Shown in pieces: positions 35,740 to 44,531 of a stretch of 64,000 nt of DNA (its first letter is position 1; every line of letters starts with the position of its first letter). Both the position numbers and the translations under genes were made by a program. This stretch comes from Microbacterium marinilacus (GTDB lineage Bacteria; Actinomycetota; Actinomycetes; Actinomycetales; Microbacteriaceae): NCBI RefSeq assembly GCF_019753765.1, contig NZ_JAIJZW010000016.1, positions 1 to 64,000 on the forward strand, written 5' to 3'. Below the pieces are notes generated by a model. It ran no database searches, was not told the origin of the DNA, and was given only the letters and a program-made list of their open reading frames with translations.

Positions 35740-36252
35740 ATGTTCTCGTATGACCCGTACGCCGAGCTCGCCACCCTGCGGGACTTCGCGCCGCTCACCC
35801 TCACCAGCACCGACATCGCGCACGGCCAGCCGCTGCCGCGCGCGCAGTGGGGATCGGCGGGGGGAGGCGCGGACACCTCGCCGCAGCTCAGCTGGTCGGG
35901 CGCCCCCGAGGGCACGCGGTCGTATGCGCTGTCGTGCTTCGACCCCGATGCGCCGACCGGATCCGGCTACTGGCACTGGGCCGTGTACGACATCCCCGCC
36001 GACGTGACGTCGTTCGCGGCCGGGCGCACCGAGGCCGGCATCGCGCTGAAGAACGAGGCCGGCGTCGCGGGCTACATCGGCGCGGCCCCGCCGCCCGGAA
36101 CCGGGCTGCACCGCTACTTCTTCGTCGTCGACGCGCTGGACGTGGAGAGCCTCGACCTCCCCGACGGCGCGACGCCGGCGGTGCTCGGGTTCAACCGGCA
36201 CTTCCACTCGCTCGCCCGAGGCATCCTGGTGCCGACGGCGACGAACGACTGA
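35740..36252 (+). CDS. YbhB/YbcL-type PEBP family protein
   Basis: This 170-residue cytoplasmic protein belongs to the phosphatidylethanolamine-binding (Raf kinase inhibitor-like) family. Motifs are TSPQLSWSGAPEGTRSYALSC (about 45-65), FDPDAPTGSGYWHWAVYDIP (about 66-85, with the ligand-site DPDAP and HW) and GLHRYFFVVDALD (about 123-135, with the conserved HRY). Bacterial members have no firm function. The ATG has a strong AAGGAGG. It converges with ctaA, 9 bp between stops. Confidence 0.88.
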   Translation: MFSYDPYAELATLRDFAPLTLTSTDIAHGQPLPRAQWGSAGGGADTSPQLSWSGAPEGTRSYALSCFDPDAPTGSGYWHWAVYDIPADVTSFAAGRTEAGIALKNEAGVAGYIGAAPPPGTGLHRYFFVVDALDVESLDLPDGATPAVLGFNRHFHSLARGILVPTATND

Positions 36253-36261
36253 CGGCCGGGT

Positions 36262-37362
36262 CTACTCCGCCGGTGCGGCCACCGGACGCTTGAGGCGCAG
36301 GACGACCACCGTGAAGGCGGCGGCGGACAGCGCGGCGAGCACCATGTGGATGCCCACGAGCAGCTCGGGCAGGCCGTTGCGCGCCTGCACGACCCCGACC
36401 GCGACCTGCACCGCGATGACCACGAGCACGGCCGCCAGCCAGCGGCGCGGGGAGAGCCGCCGCATCCACGCCGCCACCGCGAGCACCAGCACGAGGGCGA
36501 GGAGGACGTAGCCCGGCCAGGCGTGCACGTGCGCGAGGACCGTGGCGTCGAAGCCCGTGCGGATCACGTCCGCGTCGCCCGAGTGCGGGCCGTTCCCGGT
36601 GGTCAGCACGCCGAACGCGATCGTCACCGCGAGCACCAGGGTCGTGACGTGCGTGACGACGGCGAACCACAGCGGCACGGCGCGCTCGCGCGGACCGGCG
36701 ACGGCGTACGCGCGCACGAGATACGCGGCGGTGACGCACACGAGCACCACGGACGACGTGTAGTGGAAGCCGACGATGAACGGGTTGAGCCCCGTGAGCA
36801 CGGTGATGCCTCCCACGAGCCCCTGCGCGACGACGCCGATGACGACGAGCCAGGCCAGCGTGACGAGCTCGCGGCGGGCCCGCACGGCGCGGACGGTGAC
36901 GTAGGCGGCCGCGACGCAGGCCAGCAGGGCGGTCGTGACGGCCAGGACGAAGGCCGGCGCTCCGAACGCGTTCGCGATCGCGTACACGGCGCCGGCCGCG
37001 ACGAGCCCCCCGAGCGCGAACCACCCGACGACGGCGAGCTGGCGGCGCGCGCCGAGGCGCAGCAGGGTGAGGACCAGCACCGCCAGCGCGAGCAGGCCGA
37101 CGACCCCGGTCATCGTGCGGTTGCCGAACTCGATGAAGCCATGGATGCCGAGGTCCTGGGTGGGCACGATCGACTCCGGCGTGCACAGCGGCCACTCGGA
37201 GCAGCCGAGGCCCGATCCGGTCAGCCGGACGGCCCCGCCGGTGCCGATGATCAGCACCTCGGCGAGGAACGAGAGCCAGGCGAGGACGCGCAGCGGGCGG
37301 CCGAGCACGGCGGGCGCGGGGGCGGCGGGCGCGGCGGGGGGAGCGGCGGTGTCGGCGGACAT
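36262..37362 (-). CDS. ctaA: heme A synthase
   Basis: CtaA oxidises heme O to heme A for cytochrome aa3 oxidase. The 366-residue protein has eight membrane helices in two four-helix bundles with the heme-binding histidines in GIHGFIEFGNRTMTG (about 117-131), GFHYTSSVV (about 190-198), LAHVHAWPGY (about 275-284) and GIHMVLAA (about 334-341). The extracytoplasmic loop GSGLGCSEWPLCTPE (about 49-63) holds the paired cysteines. The N-terminal 20 residues are Ala/Pro-rich. It is divergent from suf, with about 290 bp between. Confidence 0.94.
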   Translation of the reverse strand: MSADTAAPPAAPAAPAPAVLGRPLRVLAWLSFLAEVLIIGTGGAVRLTGSGLGCSEWPLCTPESIVPTQDLGIHGFIEFGNRTMTGVVGLLALAVLVLTLLRLGARRQLAVVGWFALGGLVAAGAVYAIANAFGAPAFVLAVTTALLACVAAAYVTVRAVRARRELVTLAWLVVIGVVAQGLVGGITVLTGLNPFIVGFHYTSSVVLVCVTAAYLVRAYAVAGPRERAVPLWFAVVTHVTTLVLAVTIAFGVLTTGNGPHSGDADVIRTGFDATVLAHVHAWPGYVLLALVLVLAVAAWMRRLSPRRWLAAVLVVIAVQVAVGVVQARNGLPELLVGIHMVLAALSAAAFTVVVLRLKRPVAAPAE

Positions 37363-37476
37363 GCGGGTGAAGCCTCCTGGTGGCCCCGTGCGGCGGGTCC
37401 GGCACGGCCGTGCGGGGAGCGGCGGGCGGACCGCTGCGCTCGGGCGCGGACGGAGCCCCGTGAGGGGCGGAGCCTG

Positions 37477-37482
37477 TAGAAT
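37477..37482 (+). promoter_or_regulatory. suf operon -10 element
   Basis: TAGAAT is 6 nt before an ATG at 37489 that opens a 15-codon leader frame. The suf message would therefore have a leader of about 163 nt before sufB. Confidence 0.45.
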
Positions 37483-37488
37483 CGGTTG

Positions 37489-37536
37489 ATGCAGCGGATG
37501 CGCGCGAGGACCCTCGCGGCGCCGCTCCAAGTCTAG
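37489..37536 (+). CDS. possible 15-codon leaderless leader peptide of suf
   Basis: An ATG placed 6-7 nt after the -10 box starts the frame MQRMRARTLAAPLQV, ending in TAG at 37534-37536. The spacing is the same as for leaderless genes elsewhere in the window. It has four basic residues and no cysteine. It could tune suf expression or be chance. Confidence 0.25.
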   Translation: MQRMRARTLAAPLQV

Positions 37537-37651
37537 GCGCGAGTTCCTCGCGTCTCGTTTGAAGGCCCACTACGACATCCCTCCCGGCTCGCCGGAAGGG
37601 GCGCCGGAGCGGCTGACACCGTCTGAGGCCTGAAGAGGAGAGTGTGACGCC

Positions 37652-39070
37652 ATGTCGGATGTGCTGATCGACCGCCCGGAGCTCGAAGGTCTGGGGGTGT
37701 ACGAGTTCGGCTGGCACGACCCCGATGCGGCGGGCGCCAGCGCGAAGCGCGGCCTCAACGAGGCCGTCGTGCGGGACATCTCCGCGCTCAAGAGCGAACC
37801 CGAATGGATGCTCAAGACCCGTCTGAAGGGTCTCGACCTGTTCGGCAAGAAGCCGATGCCGACGTGGGGCGCCGATCTCAGCGAGATCGACTTCGAGAAC
37901 ATCAAGTACTTCGTGCGGTCCACCGAGAAGCAGGCCCAGTCGTGGGAGGACCTTCCGGAGGACATCCGCAACACCTACGAGAAGCTCGGCATCCCCGAGG
38001 CCGAGCGTCAGCGTCTCGTGGCCGGCGTGGCGGCGCAGTACGAGTCGGAGGTCGTCTACCACCAGATCCGCGAGGACCTGGAGGAGCAGGGCGTCATCTT
38101 CATGGACACGGACACCGCGCTGCGCGAGCACCCCGAGTTCTTCGAGGAGTACTTCGGGACGGTCATCCCCTCCGGCGACAACAAGTTCGCGGCGCTGAAC
38201 ACGGCCGTCTGGTCGGGCGGGTCGTTCGTGTACGTGCCGAAGGGCGTCCACGTGGAGATCCCGCTGCAGGCCTACTTCCGGATCAACACCGAGAACATGG
38301 GGCAGTTCGAGCGGACCCTGATCATCGCCGACGAGGACTCGTACGTCCACTACATCGAGGGCTGCACCGCCCCGATCTACAAGACGGACTCGCTGCACTC
38401 GGCCGTCGTCGAGATCATCGTGAAGAAGAACGCCCGCGTTCGCTACACGACGATCCAGAACTGGTCGAACAACGTCTACAACCTCGTGACCAAGCGCGCC
38501 GTCGCGCACGAGGGCGCGACCATGGAATGGGTCGACGGCAACATCGGCTCGAAGGTCACGATGAAGTACCCGTCGATCTTCCTGATGGGCGAGCACGCCA
38601 AGGGCGAGACCCTGTCGGTGGCGTTCGCCGGACCGGGCCAGCACCAGGATGCCGGCGCGAAGATGATCCACATGGCGCCCTACACGCAGTCGTCGATCGT
38701 GTCGAAGTCGATCGCGCGCGGCGGCGGTCGCGCCGGCTACCGCGGCGAGGTCCGCGTCGACGCGAACGCCCACCACTCGGCGAACACCGTGCGCTGCGAC
38801 GCCCTGCTGGTGGATACGATCTCGCGCTCCGACACGTACCCGGCCATCGACATCCGCGTCGACGATGTGCAGCTCGGCCACGAGGCGACCGTCTCGAAGG
38901 TGAGCGAGGAGCAGCTGTTCTACCTCATGTCGCGCGGCATGCCGGAGGACGAGGCGATGGCGATGATCGTGCGCGGCTTCATCGAGCCGATCGCGCGCGA
39001 GCTGCCCATGGAGTACGCCCTCGAGCTCAACAAGCTCATCGAGATGGGCATGGAAGGTAGTGTCGGATGA
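37652..39070 (+). CDS. sufB: Fe-S cluster assembly protein SufB
   Basis: SufB is the scaffold subunit of the SufBCD complex on which Fe-S clusters are built. The 472-residue protein shows the right-handed beta-helix domain with conserved WSGGSFVYVPKGVHVEIPLQ (about 189-208), YVHYIEGCTAPIY (about 231-243) and the C-terminal RGMPEDEAMAMIVRGFIEPI shared with SufD. Here it is the first gene of the operon; no SufR repressor gene precedes it, unlike in mycobacteria. A 36-bp gap to sufD holds a 12-codon relay frame. Confidence 0.97.
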   Translation: MSDVLIDRPELEGLGVYEFGWHDPDAAGASAKRGLNEAVVRDISALKSEPEWMLKTRLKGLDLFGKKPMPTWGADLSEIDFENIKYFVRSTEKQAQSWEDLPEDIRNTYEKLGIPEAERQRLVAGVAAQYESEVVYHQIREDLEEQGVIFMDTDTALREHPEFFEEYFGTVIPSGDNKFAALNTAVWSGGSFVYVPKGVHVEIPLQAYFRINTENMGQFERTLIIADEDSYVHYIEGCTAPIYKTDSLHSAVVEIIVKKNARVRYTTIQNWSNNVYNLVTKRAVAHEGATMEWVDGNIGSKVTMKYPSIFLMGEHAKGETLSVAFAGPGQHQDAGAKMIHMAPYTQSSIVSKSIARGGGRAGYRGEVRVDANAHHSANTVRCDALLVDTISRSDTYPAIDIRVDDVQLGHEATVSKVSEEQLFYLMSRGMPEDEAMAMIVRGFIEPIARELPMEYALELNKLIEMGMEGSVG

Positions 39071-39105
39071 CCCTTCATCTGACGATGAGAGGACTGGTCG
39101 CCTGA
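39067..39105 (+). CDS. possible 12-codon relay ORF between sufB and sufD
   Basis: The ATG at 39067 overlaps the sufB stop (ATGA) and opens MTLHLTMRGLVA, ending in TGA one base before the sufD ATG. As in the zwf-opcA gap, it exactly joins the two genes, and reinitiation is the likely purpose if it is real. Confidence 0.3.
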   Translation: MTLHLTMRGLVA

Positions 39106-39106
39106 G

Positions 39107-40324
39107 ATGACGACGTCGACGACGGCGCCGGAGACGGCGCAGGACACGCACGCCCACGTGGACCCGGCGGCACAGGTGGCCGCCGCGGAGTCCGGCACGA
39201 CCGTGCCGGTGCAGACGCGCTCCGAGCGGCTGCGCTCGTACGAGCCCGGCGACTTCGGTCGCCCCACGGGCCGCGAGGTCAACTGGAAGCACGCCCCGGT
39301 GGCGCGTCTCGCCCCGCTGTTCGAGCCGGCCGAGTCCGGCGACGGCGTGACCGTGACGGTCGCGGCGGGAGCCGAGTACGTGGGCGAGCCGCTGAAGGCC
39401 GACGACGCGCCGCGCGGCGAGTTCTTCGTGCCCGAGGACCTTCCCGCCGCGCTCGCCTGGCAGGGCGCCACGGAGGCGCTGCACATCCGCGTCCCCCGTG
39501 AGGCCGAGGTGGACGCGCCGATCGTGGTCGAGCTGACGGGCCAGGGCGCGGAGCGCCGCGCCGACGGTCACCTCGTGATCGAGGCGCTCGAGCACAGCAA
39601 GGCGACGGTCGTGCTCCGTCACACGGGTTCCGCGCGGTACGCCCAGAACGTCGAGATCATCGCGCGGGACGGCGCCAGCCTGACCGTCGTCTCGGTGCAG
39701 CAGTGGGCGGACGACGCGGTGCACGCGGCGGCGCACCAGACCCGCGTCGACCGCGACGCCTCGGTGCGTCACGTCGTCGTCAGCTTCGGCGGCGGGGTGG
39801 TGCGGGTCAACCCGAACCTCGAGCTGTCGGGCGCCGGCTCGCACGGCGAGATGTTCGGCCTCGCGTTCAGCGACTCCGGCCAGCACCTCGAGAGCCAGGT
39901 CTACCTGCACCACAAGGGCGTCGAGACGACGGGCGACGTGCTCTACAAGGGTGCGCTGCAGGGCGAGAGCGCCCGCACCGTCTGGATCGGCGACGTGCTG
40001 ATCGGCCCCGGCGCGACCGGCACCGACTCGTACGAGGCGAACCGCAACCTGGTGCTCACCAACGGCGCGCGTGCCGACTCGATCCCGAACCTCGAGATCC
40101 AGACCGGCGACATCAAGGGAGCCGGCCACGCGTCGGCCACCGGCCGTTTCGACGACGAGCAGCTGTTCTACCTGCAGGCTCGCGGCATCGCCGAGGACGA
40201 GGCCCGACGCCTCGTGGTGCTCGGCTTCCTCTCGGAGATCGTGCAGAAGATCGGCATCCCCTCGCTCGAGGAGGAGCTGACAGCGCTCATCGAGAAGGAG
40301 CTGGCCGAGGGAGCCGCGGCGTGA
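39107..40324 (+). CDS. sufD: Fe-S cluster assembly protein SufD
   Basis: SufD pairs with SufB in the SufBC2D complex and is needed for iron entry. The 405-residue protein shows the family's C-terminal beta-helix: GSHGEMFGLAFSDSGQHLES (about 246-265), GVLYKG-type YKGALQGESARTVW and the terminal RGIAEDEARRLVVLGFLSEI. The N-terminal 35 residues are Thr/Ala-rich. The stop overlaps the GTG of the Rieske gene, so the order sufB-sufD-Rieske-sufC is translationally linked. Confidence 0.96.
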   Translation: MTTSTTAPETAQDTHAHVDPAAQVAAAESGTTVPVQTRSERLRSYEPGDFGRPTGREVNWKHAPVARLAPLFEPAESGDGVTVTVAAGAEYVGEPLKADDAPRGEFFVPEDLPAALAWQGATEALHIRVPREAEVDAPIVVELTGQGAERRADGHLVIEALEHSKATVVLRHTGSARYAQNVEIIARDGASLTVVSVQQWADDAVHAAAHQTRVDRDASVRHVVVSFGGGVVRVNPNLELSGAGSHGEMFGLAFSDSGQHLESQVYLHHKGVETTGDVLYKGALQGESARTVWIGDVLIGPGATGTDSYEANRNLVLTNGARADSIPNLEIQTGDIKGAGHASATGRFDDEQLFYLQARGIAEDEARRLVVLGFLSEIVQKIGIPSLEEELTALIEKELAEGAAA

Positions 40325-40647
40325 GCGCGACCCGCGTCTGCGCCCTGAGCGACCTCGAGCAGGACACCCCGCTCAAGGTCGACGTCTCGGGCGTCGCGAT
40401 CGCGCTCGTGCTGGACTCCGCCGGCGAGGTGCACGCCATCGGCGACACCTGCACCCACGGCGACATCTCCCTGTCGGAGGGCTTCGTCGAGGGCGACACG
40501 CTGGAGTGCTGGGCCCACGGCTCGGCGTTCTCGCTGCGCACCGGCAAGCCCCTGAACCTCCCCGCTTACGAGCCCGTCCCGGTCTTCGTCGTCGAGATCG
40601 ACGGAGACGACGTGCTCATCGACCCCACACGCAAGAAGGAAATCTGA
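40321..40647 (+). CDS. Rieske [2Fe-2S] ferredoxin-like protein of suf operon
   Basis: This 108-residue protein has a Rieske cluster site: CTHGDISLSEG (Cys-X-His, about 44-54) and CWAHGSAF (Cys-X2-His, about 62-69). Such small non-heme oxygenase-type ferredoxins are routinely found inside actinobacterial suf operons. It may supply electrons for, or receive, newly made clusters, but its exact role is unproven. It starts with GTG overlapping the sufD stop and ends 2 bp before sufC. Confidence 0.92.
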   Translation: MSATRVCALSDLEQDTPLKVDVSGVAIALVLDSAGEVHAIGDTCTHGDISLSEGFVEGDTLECWAHGSAFSLRTGKPLNLPAYEPVPVFVVEIDGDDVLIDPTRKKEI

Positions 40648-40649
40648 AC

Positions 40650-41420
<771 letters not shown>

Positions 41421-41429
41421 GATCGCCGC

Positions 41430-41759
41430 ATGACCGCGACGCTCACCCCGGAGAAGTACGACGAGGTCACCGAGGCGCTCAAGGACGTCATGGACCCCGA
41501 GCTCGGGGTGAACGTCGTCGACCTCGGCCTCATCTACGACCTCGCCTGGGACGACGAGAACGACGCCCTGATCATCCACATGACGCTCACGAGCGCCGGA
41601 TGCCCGCTCACCGACGTGCTCGAGGAGCAGACGGCGCAGGCGCTGGACGAGGTCGTCGAGCGGTTCCGCATCAACTGGGTCTGGATGCCGCCGTGGGGTC
41701 CGGAGCGGATCACGGACGACGGGCGGGACATGATGCGGGCGTTGGGCTTCGCGATCTGA
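41430..41759 (+). CDS. sufT: metal-sulfur cluster assembly factor (SufT/MIP18 family)
   Basis: This 109-residue DUF59 protein has DPELGVNVVDLGLIYDL (about 20-36) and the conserved cysteine in LTSAGCPLTDVLEEQ (about 52-66). SufT proteins help mature Fe-S enzymes. It ends the suf operon; the cysteine desulfurase SufS and SufU usually placed between sufC and sufT in mycobacteria are absent here. The last two codons and the stop lie inside the first copy of the 29-bp repeat array. Confidence 0.93.
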   Translation: MTATLTPEKYDEVTEALKDVMDPELGVNVVDLGLIYDLAWDDENDALIIHMTLTSAGCPLTDVLEEQTAQALDEVVERFRINWVWMPPWGPERITDDGRDMMRALGFAI

Positions 41760-41852
41760 GATCGCGTATAGAGCACTGCGCGATCTGAGATCGCGTATGG
41801 AGCACTGTGCGATCTGAGATCGCGTATCGAGCACCGCGCGATCTGAGATCGC
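41751..41852. repeat. four tandem palindromes with 29-bp period
   Basis: GCGATCTGAGATCGC occurs without change at 41751, 41780, 41809 and 41838, exactly 29 bp apart. Each copy is a 7+1+7 palindrome. The 14-bp spacers are similar but not identical (GTATAGAGCACTGC, GTATGGAGCACTGT, GTATCGAGCACCGC). The first copy includes the sufT stop codon. The array sits between sufT and a terminator-like hairpin. The short unit and near-identical spacers rule out CRISPR. Confidence 0.9.
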
Positions 41853-41866
41853 GTGTGACGTGCACG

Positions 41867-41894
41867 GAGGGCCTGGGGGAGACCCCGGGCCCTC
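41867..41894 (+). terminator. terminator after suf repeat array
   Basis: GAGGGCCTGGGG (41867-41878) pairs with CCCCGGGCCCTC (41883-41894) apart from one G-T pair, enclosing a GAGA loop. It ends just before the promoter of the aminotransferase. Confidence 0.65.
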
Positions 41895-41903
41895 TGTCGT
41901 CTG

Positions 41904-41909
41904 TAGGCT
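41904..41909 (+). promoter_or_regulatory. aminotransferase -10 element, leaderless
   Basis: TAGGCT lies 7 nt before the GTG at 41917 with no ribosome-binding sequence between, so the transcript should begin on the start codon. Confidence 0.5.
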
Positions 41910-41916
41910 CGATCGG

Positions 41917-43071
41917 GTGAGCACCACCCCCCTCGACGCCCTTCCCCTCGACCAGCTTCGACGCCGCAGCAGCACGAAGTGGGCGAGGTATCCCGAGGAC
42001 GTGCTGCCGCTGTTCGTGGCCGAGACGGACTTCGCGCTGGCGCCGGCGATCACCGAGGCGCTGACGGCGGCGGTGCAACGCGGCGACACGGGATACACGC
42101 CCCCGCGCACGCGCCTGCCCGAGGCCTTCGCGAGCTTCGCGGAGCGCCGCTTCGGATGGACGGTCGATCCCGCCCGGGTGCGCACGACGTGCGACGTGAT
42201 GATGGGGGTCGCCGAGCTGCTGCGCGCGGTGACCGATCCCGGCGATCGTGTGATCGTGACGCCGCCGGTCTACCCGCCGTTCTTCGCGGTGAACGAGGAG
42301 TCGCGCACCGAGGCGGTGCGGGTGCCCCTGCTGCGCGAGGGCGACGGCTGGCGCCTCGACCTCGGAGGCATCGAGGACGCCTTCGCGCGCGGTGCGAAGG
42401 CCATGCTGCTCTGCAACCCCCACAATCCCACCGGCACGGTGCATGACCGCGCGACCCTCGCCGAGCTCGCCCGCATCGCCCATCGGCACGGCGGATGGAT
42501 CATCAGCGACGAGATCCACGCGCCCCTCACGCTGCCCGGTGCCCGGTTCACGCCGTTCCTCGACGCCGCCCCGGAGGCGGCCGAGGTGGGCTTCGCGCTG
42601 ACGAGCGCGAGCAAGGCGTTCAACCTGGCCGGGCTGAAGTGCGCGTTCGCGGTCACGGCGGCGGAGGCGCCGGCTCGCATCGTCGCCGCGCTGCCGGACG
42701 AGGTGGAGTGGCGGACGTCGCTGTTCGGCGTGATCGCCGCGGTCGCTGCCTTCGACGAGAGCGACGGCTGGCTCGACGCCCTCGTCGCGCGTCTCGACCT
42801 GAACCGCTTCCTGTTGCGGGACCTGCTCGCCGAGCACGTGCCGGGCGCCCGGTACGCGCCGGGGCAGGCCGGCTACCTGGGCTGGGTCGATCTGAGCGCC
42901 CTGGGCTGGGGCGACAACCCCGCCGTCAGGATCCTGCGCGAGGCACGGGTCGCGCTGCACCTCGGGCCGCTGTTCGGCGACGAGGGGCGCGGGCATGTGC
43001 GGATCAACTACGGCACCGGGCCGGAGATCCTCACCGAGGCCGTGACGCGCATCGGCGCGCTCGCCCGATGA
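41917..43071 (+). CDS. MalY/PatB-type PLP aminotransferase (cystathionine beta-lyase-like)
   Basis: This 384-residue fold-type I PLP enzyme resembles MalY/PatB C-S lyases, which cleave cystathionine or cysteine conjugates. Motifs are TGYTPPRTRLPEAFASF (about 47-63), LLCNPHNPTGTVHDR (about 164-178) and the PLP lysine in LTSASKAFNLAGLKCAF (about 228-244); RINYGTG near the C-terminus holds the substrate-carboxylate arginine. The GTG at 41917 follows a leaderless promoter. The stop overlaps the start of an MFS transporter, suggesting export or import of its substrate or product. Confidence 0.85.
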   Translation: MSTTPLDALPLDQLRRRSSTKWARYPEDVLPLFVAETDFALAPAITEALTAAVQRGDTGYTPPRTRLPEAFASFAERRFGWTVDPARVRTTCDVMMGVAELLRAVTDPGDRVIVTPPVYPPFFAVNEESRTEAVRVPLLREGDGWRLDLGGIEDAFARGAKAMLLCNPHNPTGTVHDRATLAELARIAHRHGGWIISDEIHAPLTLPGARFTPFLDAAPEAAEVGFALTSASKAFNLAGLKCAFAVTAAEAPARIVAALPDEVEWRTSLFGVIAAVAAFDESDGWLDALVARLDLNRFLLRDLLAEHVPGARYAPGQAGYLGWVDLSALGWGDNPAVRILREARVALHLGPLFGDEGRGHVRINYGTGPEILTEAVTRIGALAR

Positions 43072-44480
43072 GCATCGATCCACGCGGGTTCTCCGGGCCG
43101 ATCCCGATGGCGCCGCCCGACAAGGGCGCGTCGATCTGGGATCCGCGCGTCGCCTGGGTGACGGTCGGGTCGGTCGCGCTGATCTTCCTCGCGGCGCTGA
43201 CGTCGCTGGCCCTGACGACGGTGATGCCGATCGTGAGCGCGGATCTCGACGGTGACGCGCTGTTCGCCCTCGCGTTCTCGGGGACGCTCGCCACCGGCGT
43301 GATCGGGATGGTCGCGGCGGGTGCCTGGTCGGACCGGTCGGGCCCGGTGGCGCCGCTGTACACGGCCGTCGGCCTGTTCGTCGCGGGACTGCTGATCGAT
43401 GCGGCGGCGCCCACGATGGAGGTGCTGGTGGTGGGCCGTCTCATCACCGGCCTCGGCTCCGGGGCGCAGGTCGTGGCCCTGTATGTGGTGGTGGCCCGGA
43501 TGTACGCCCCCGCTCTGCACGGCCGGGTGATGGCGGCGTTCTCGGCGGCGTGGGTCGTGCCGTCCCTGGTCGGCCCGCTGCTGGCAGGTCTGGTGACGGA
43601 GCACCTGCACTGGCGCTGGGTGTTCGCCGGGCTCGCCGCGCTCACGGTCGTGGCGATCGCGATGATCGCGCCGCGGCTGCGGGGGCTGTCGGGCGACACC
43701 GCCGCGGTGCACGTGCCGGGTGTCGCACGCCGGCTCGCCCTGGCGACCGTCGTGGCGGGTGCCGCGCTCGCGCTCGGGTTCGCCGGCGAGCTGAGCGCGT
43801 CGGTGTCACCGGGAGCGGGCTGGATCGTCGCCGCGGCGTCGGTCGTCGTGATCGGGGTGGCGGTGCTGCCGCTGCTGCCGCGCCGCACGCTGCGGATGGG
43901 GCGCGGGCTGCCGAGCGTCATCCTGATGCGCGGCCTGATCGCCGGCGCTCTGTTCGGCGCCGAGGTGTACGTGCCGTATCTGCTGATCGACCGGTTCGGC
44001 TTCTCCGCCTCGCTCGCGGGCCTCGGTCTCACGGCCGCGGCGATCGCCTGGGCGGTCAGCGCCCACGTGTCGGGCCGTCACGGCGACCGGATCGGCAACG
44101 CGCGCATCGCCGTCGTCGGGGTCGCCCTGCTGCTGACGGCGTCGGTCGCCTGCGGCCTCACGGTGCTGCTGGGGCTGCCGCCGGCCGTGCCGATCCTGTG
44201 CTGGTCGTTCGCCGGCTTCGGCATGGGGCTGATGTACCCCCGCCTCACGGTGCTGACGCTCGCGTACTCGAGCGGGGCGAACCAGGGGTTCAACTCCTCC
44301 GCGCTGCAGATCAGCGACTCGGTGGGCGCGTCGGCGACGATCGCCGTCATGGGCCTGGTCTTCACCGCGCTGCGCGGAAGCGGAGCGGAGTTCGCCGTCG
44401 TCTTCGCTGTGGCGGCGGTGCTGACGCTGCTCGCGCTGCTGCCGGGCCTCCGGCTAGGGCACGCGCGCGAGCTGGGCTAG
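43068..44480 (+). CDS. MFS transporter
   Basis: This 470-residue transporter has about 14 hydrophobic segments. The first helix reads LTSLALTTVMPIVSADL (about 38-54), the second carries the motif A region GAWSDRSGPVAPLY (about 86-99), and VVGRLITGLGSGAQVVALY (about 123-141) matches motif B. It resembles drug-efflux MFS proteins of the DHA2 or a related family. Its ATG overlaps the aminotransferase stop, so the pair is one operon. The substrate is unknown. Confidence 0.82.
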   Translation: MSIDPRGFSGPIPMAPPDKGASIWDPRVAWVTVGSVALIFLAALTSLALTTVMPIVSADLDGDALFALAFSGTLATGVIGMVAAGAWSDRSGPVAPLYTAVGLFVAGLLIDAAAPTMEVLVVGRLITGLGSGAQVVALYVVVARMYAPALHGRVMAAFSAAWVVPSLVGPLLAGLVTEHLHWRWVFAGLAALTVVAIAMIAPRLRGLSGDTAAVHVPGVARRLALATVVAGAALALGFAGELSASVSPGAGWIVAAASVVVIGVAVLPLLPRRTLRMGRGLPSVILMRGLIAGALFGAEVYVPYLLIDRFGFSASLAGLGLTAAAIAWAVSAHVSGRHGDRIGNARIAVVGVALLLTASVACGLTVLLGLPPAVPILCWSFAGFGMGLMYPRLTVLTLAYSSGANQGFNSSALQISDSVGASATIAVMGLVFTALRGSGAEFAVVFAVAAVLTLLALLPGLRLGHARELG

Positions 44481-44497
44481 CGCCCGGGGAAGGTAGC

Positions 44498-44511
44498 TGA
44501 GGCTCGCCTTA
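44498..44511 (+). promoter_or_regulatory. iron box (DtxR/IdeR-type operator)
   Basis: TGAGGCTCGCCTTA matches the core TTAGGCTAACCTAA of the actinobacterial iron-repressor site in 10 of 14 positions, and outer GGTAG/CTTACC bases extend the symmetry (44492-44514). It covers the region between the -35 position and the TAGACT -10 box of the siderophore-interacting protein gene. Confidence 0.6.
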
Positions 44512-44517
44512 CCTGCG

Positions 44518-44523
44518 TAGACT
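44518..44523 (+). promoter_or_regulatory. -10 element of siderophore-interacting protein gene, leaderless
   Basis: TAGACT precedes the GTG at 44532 by 8 nt. The intervening CTGCCC has no ribosome-site character. Confidence 0.5.
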
Positions 44524-44531
44524 GGCTGCCC

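Noticed and set aside
41751..41852. CRISPR array
   Set aside because: The repeat is only 15 bp, the intervals are 14 bp and nearly identical to each other, and no cas gene is present.
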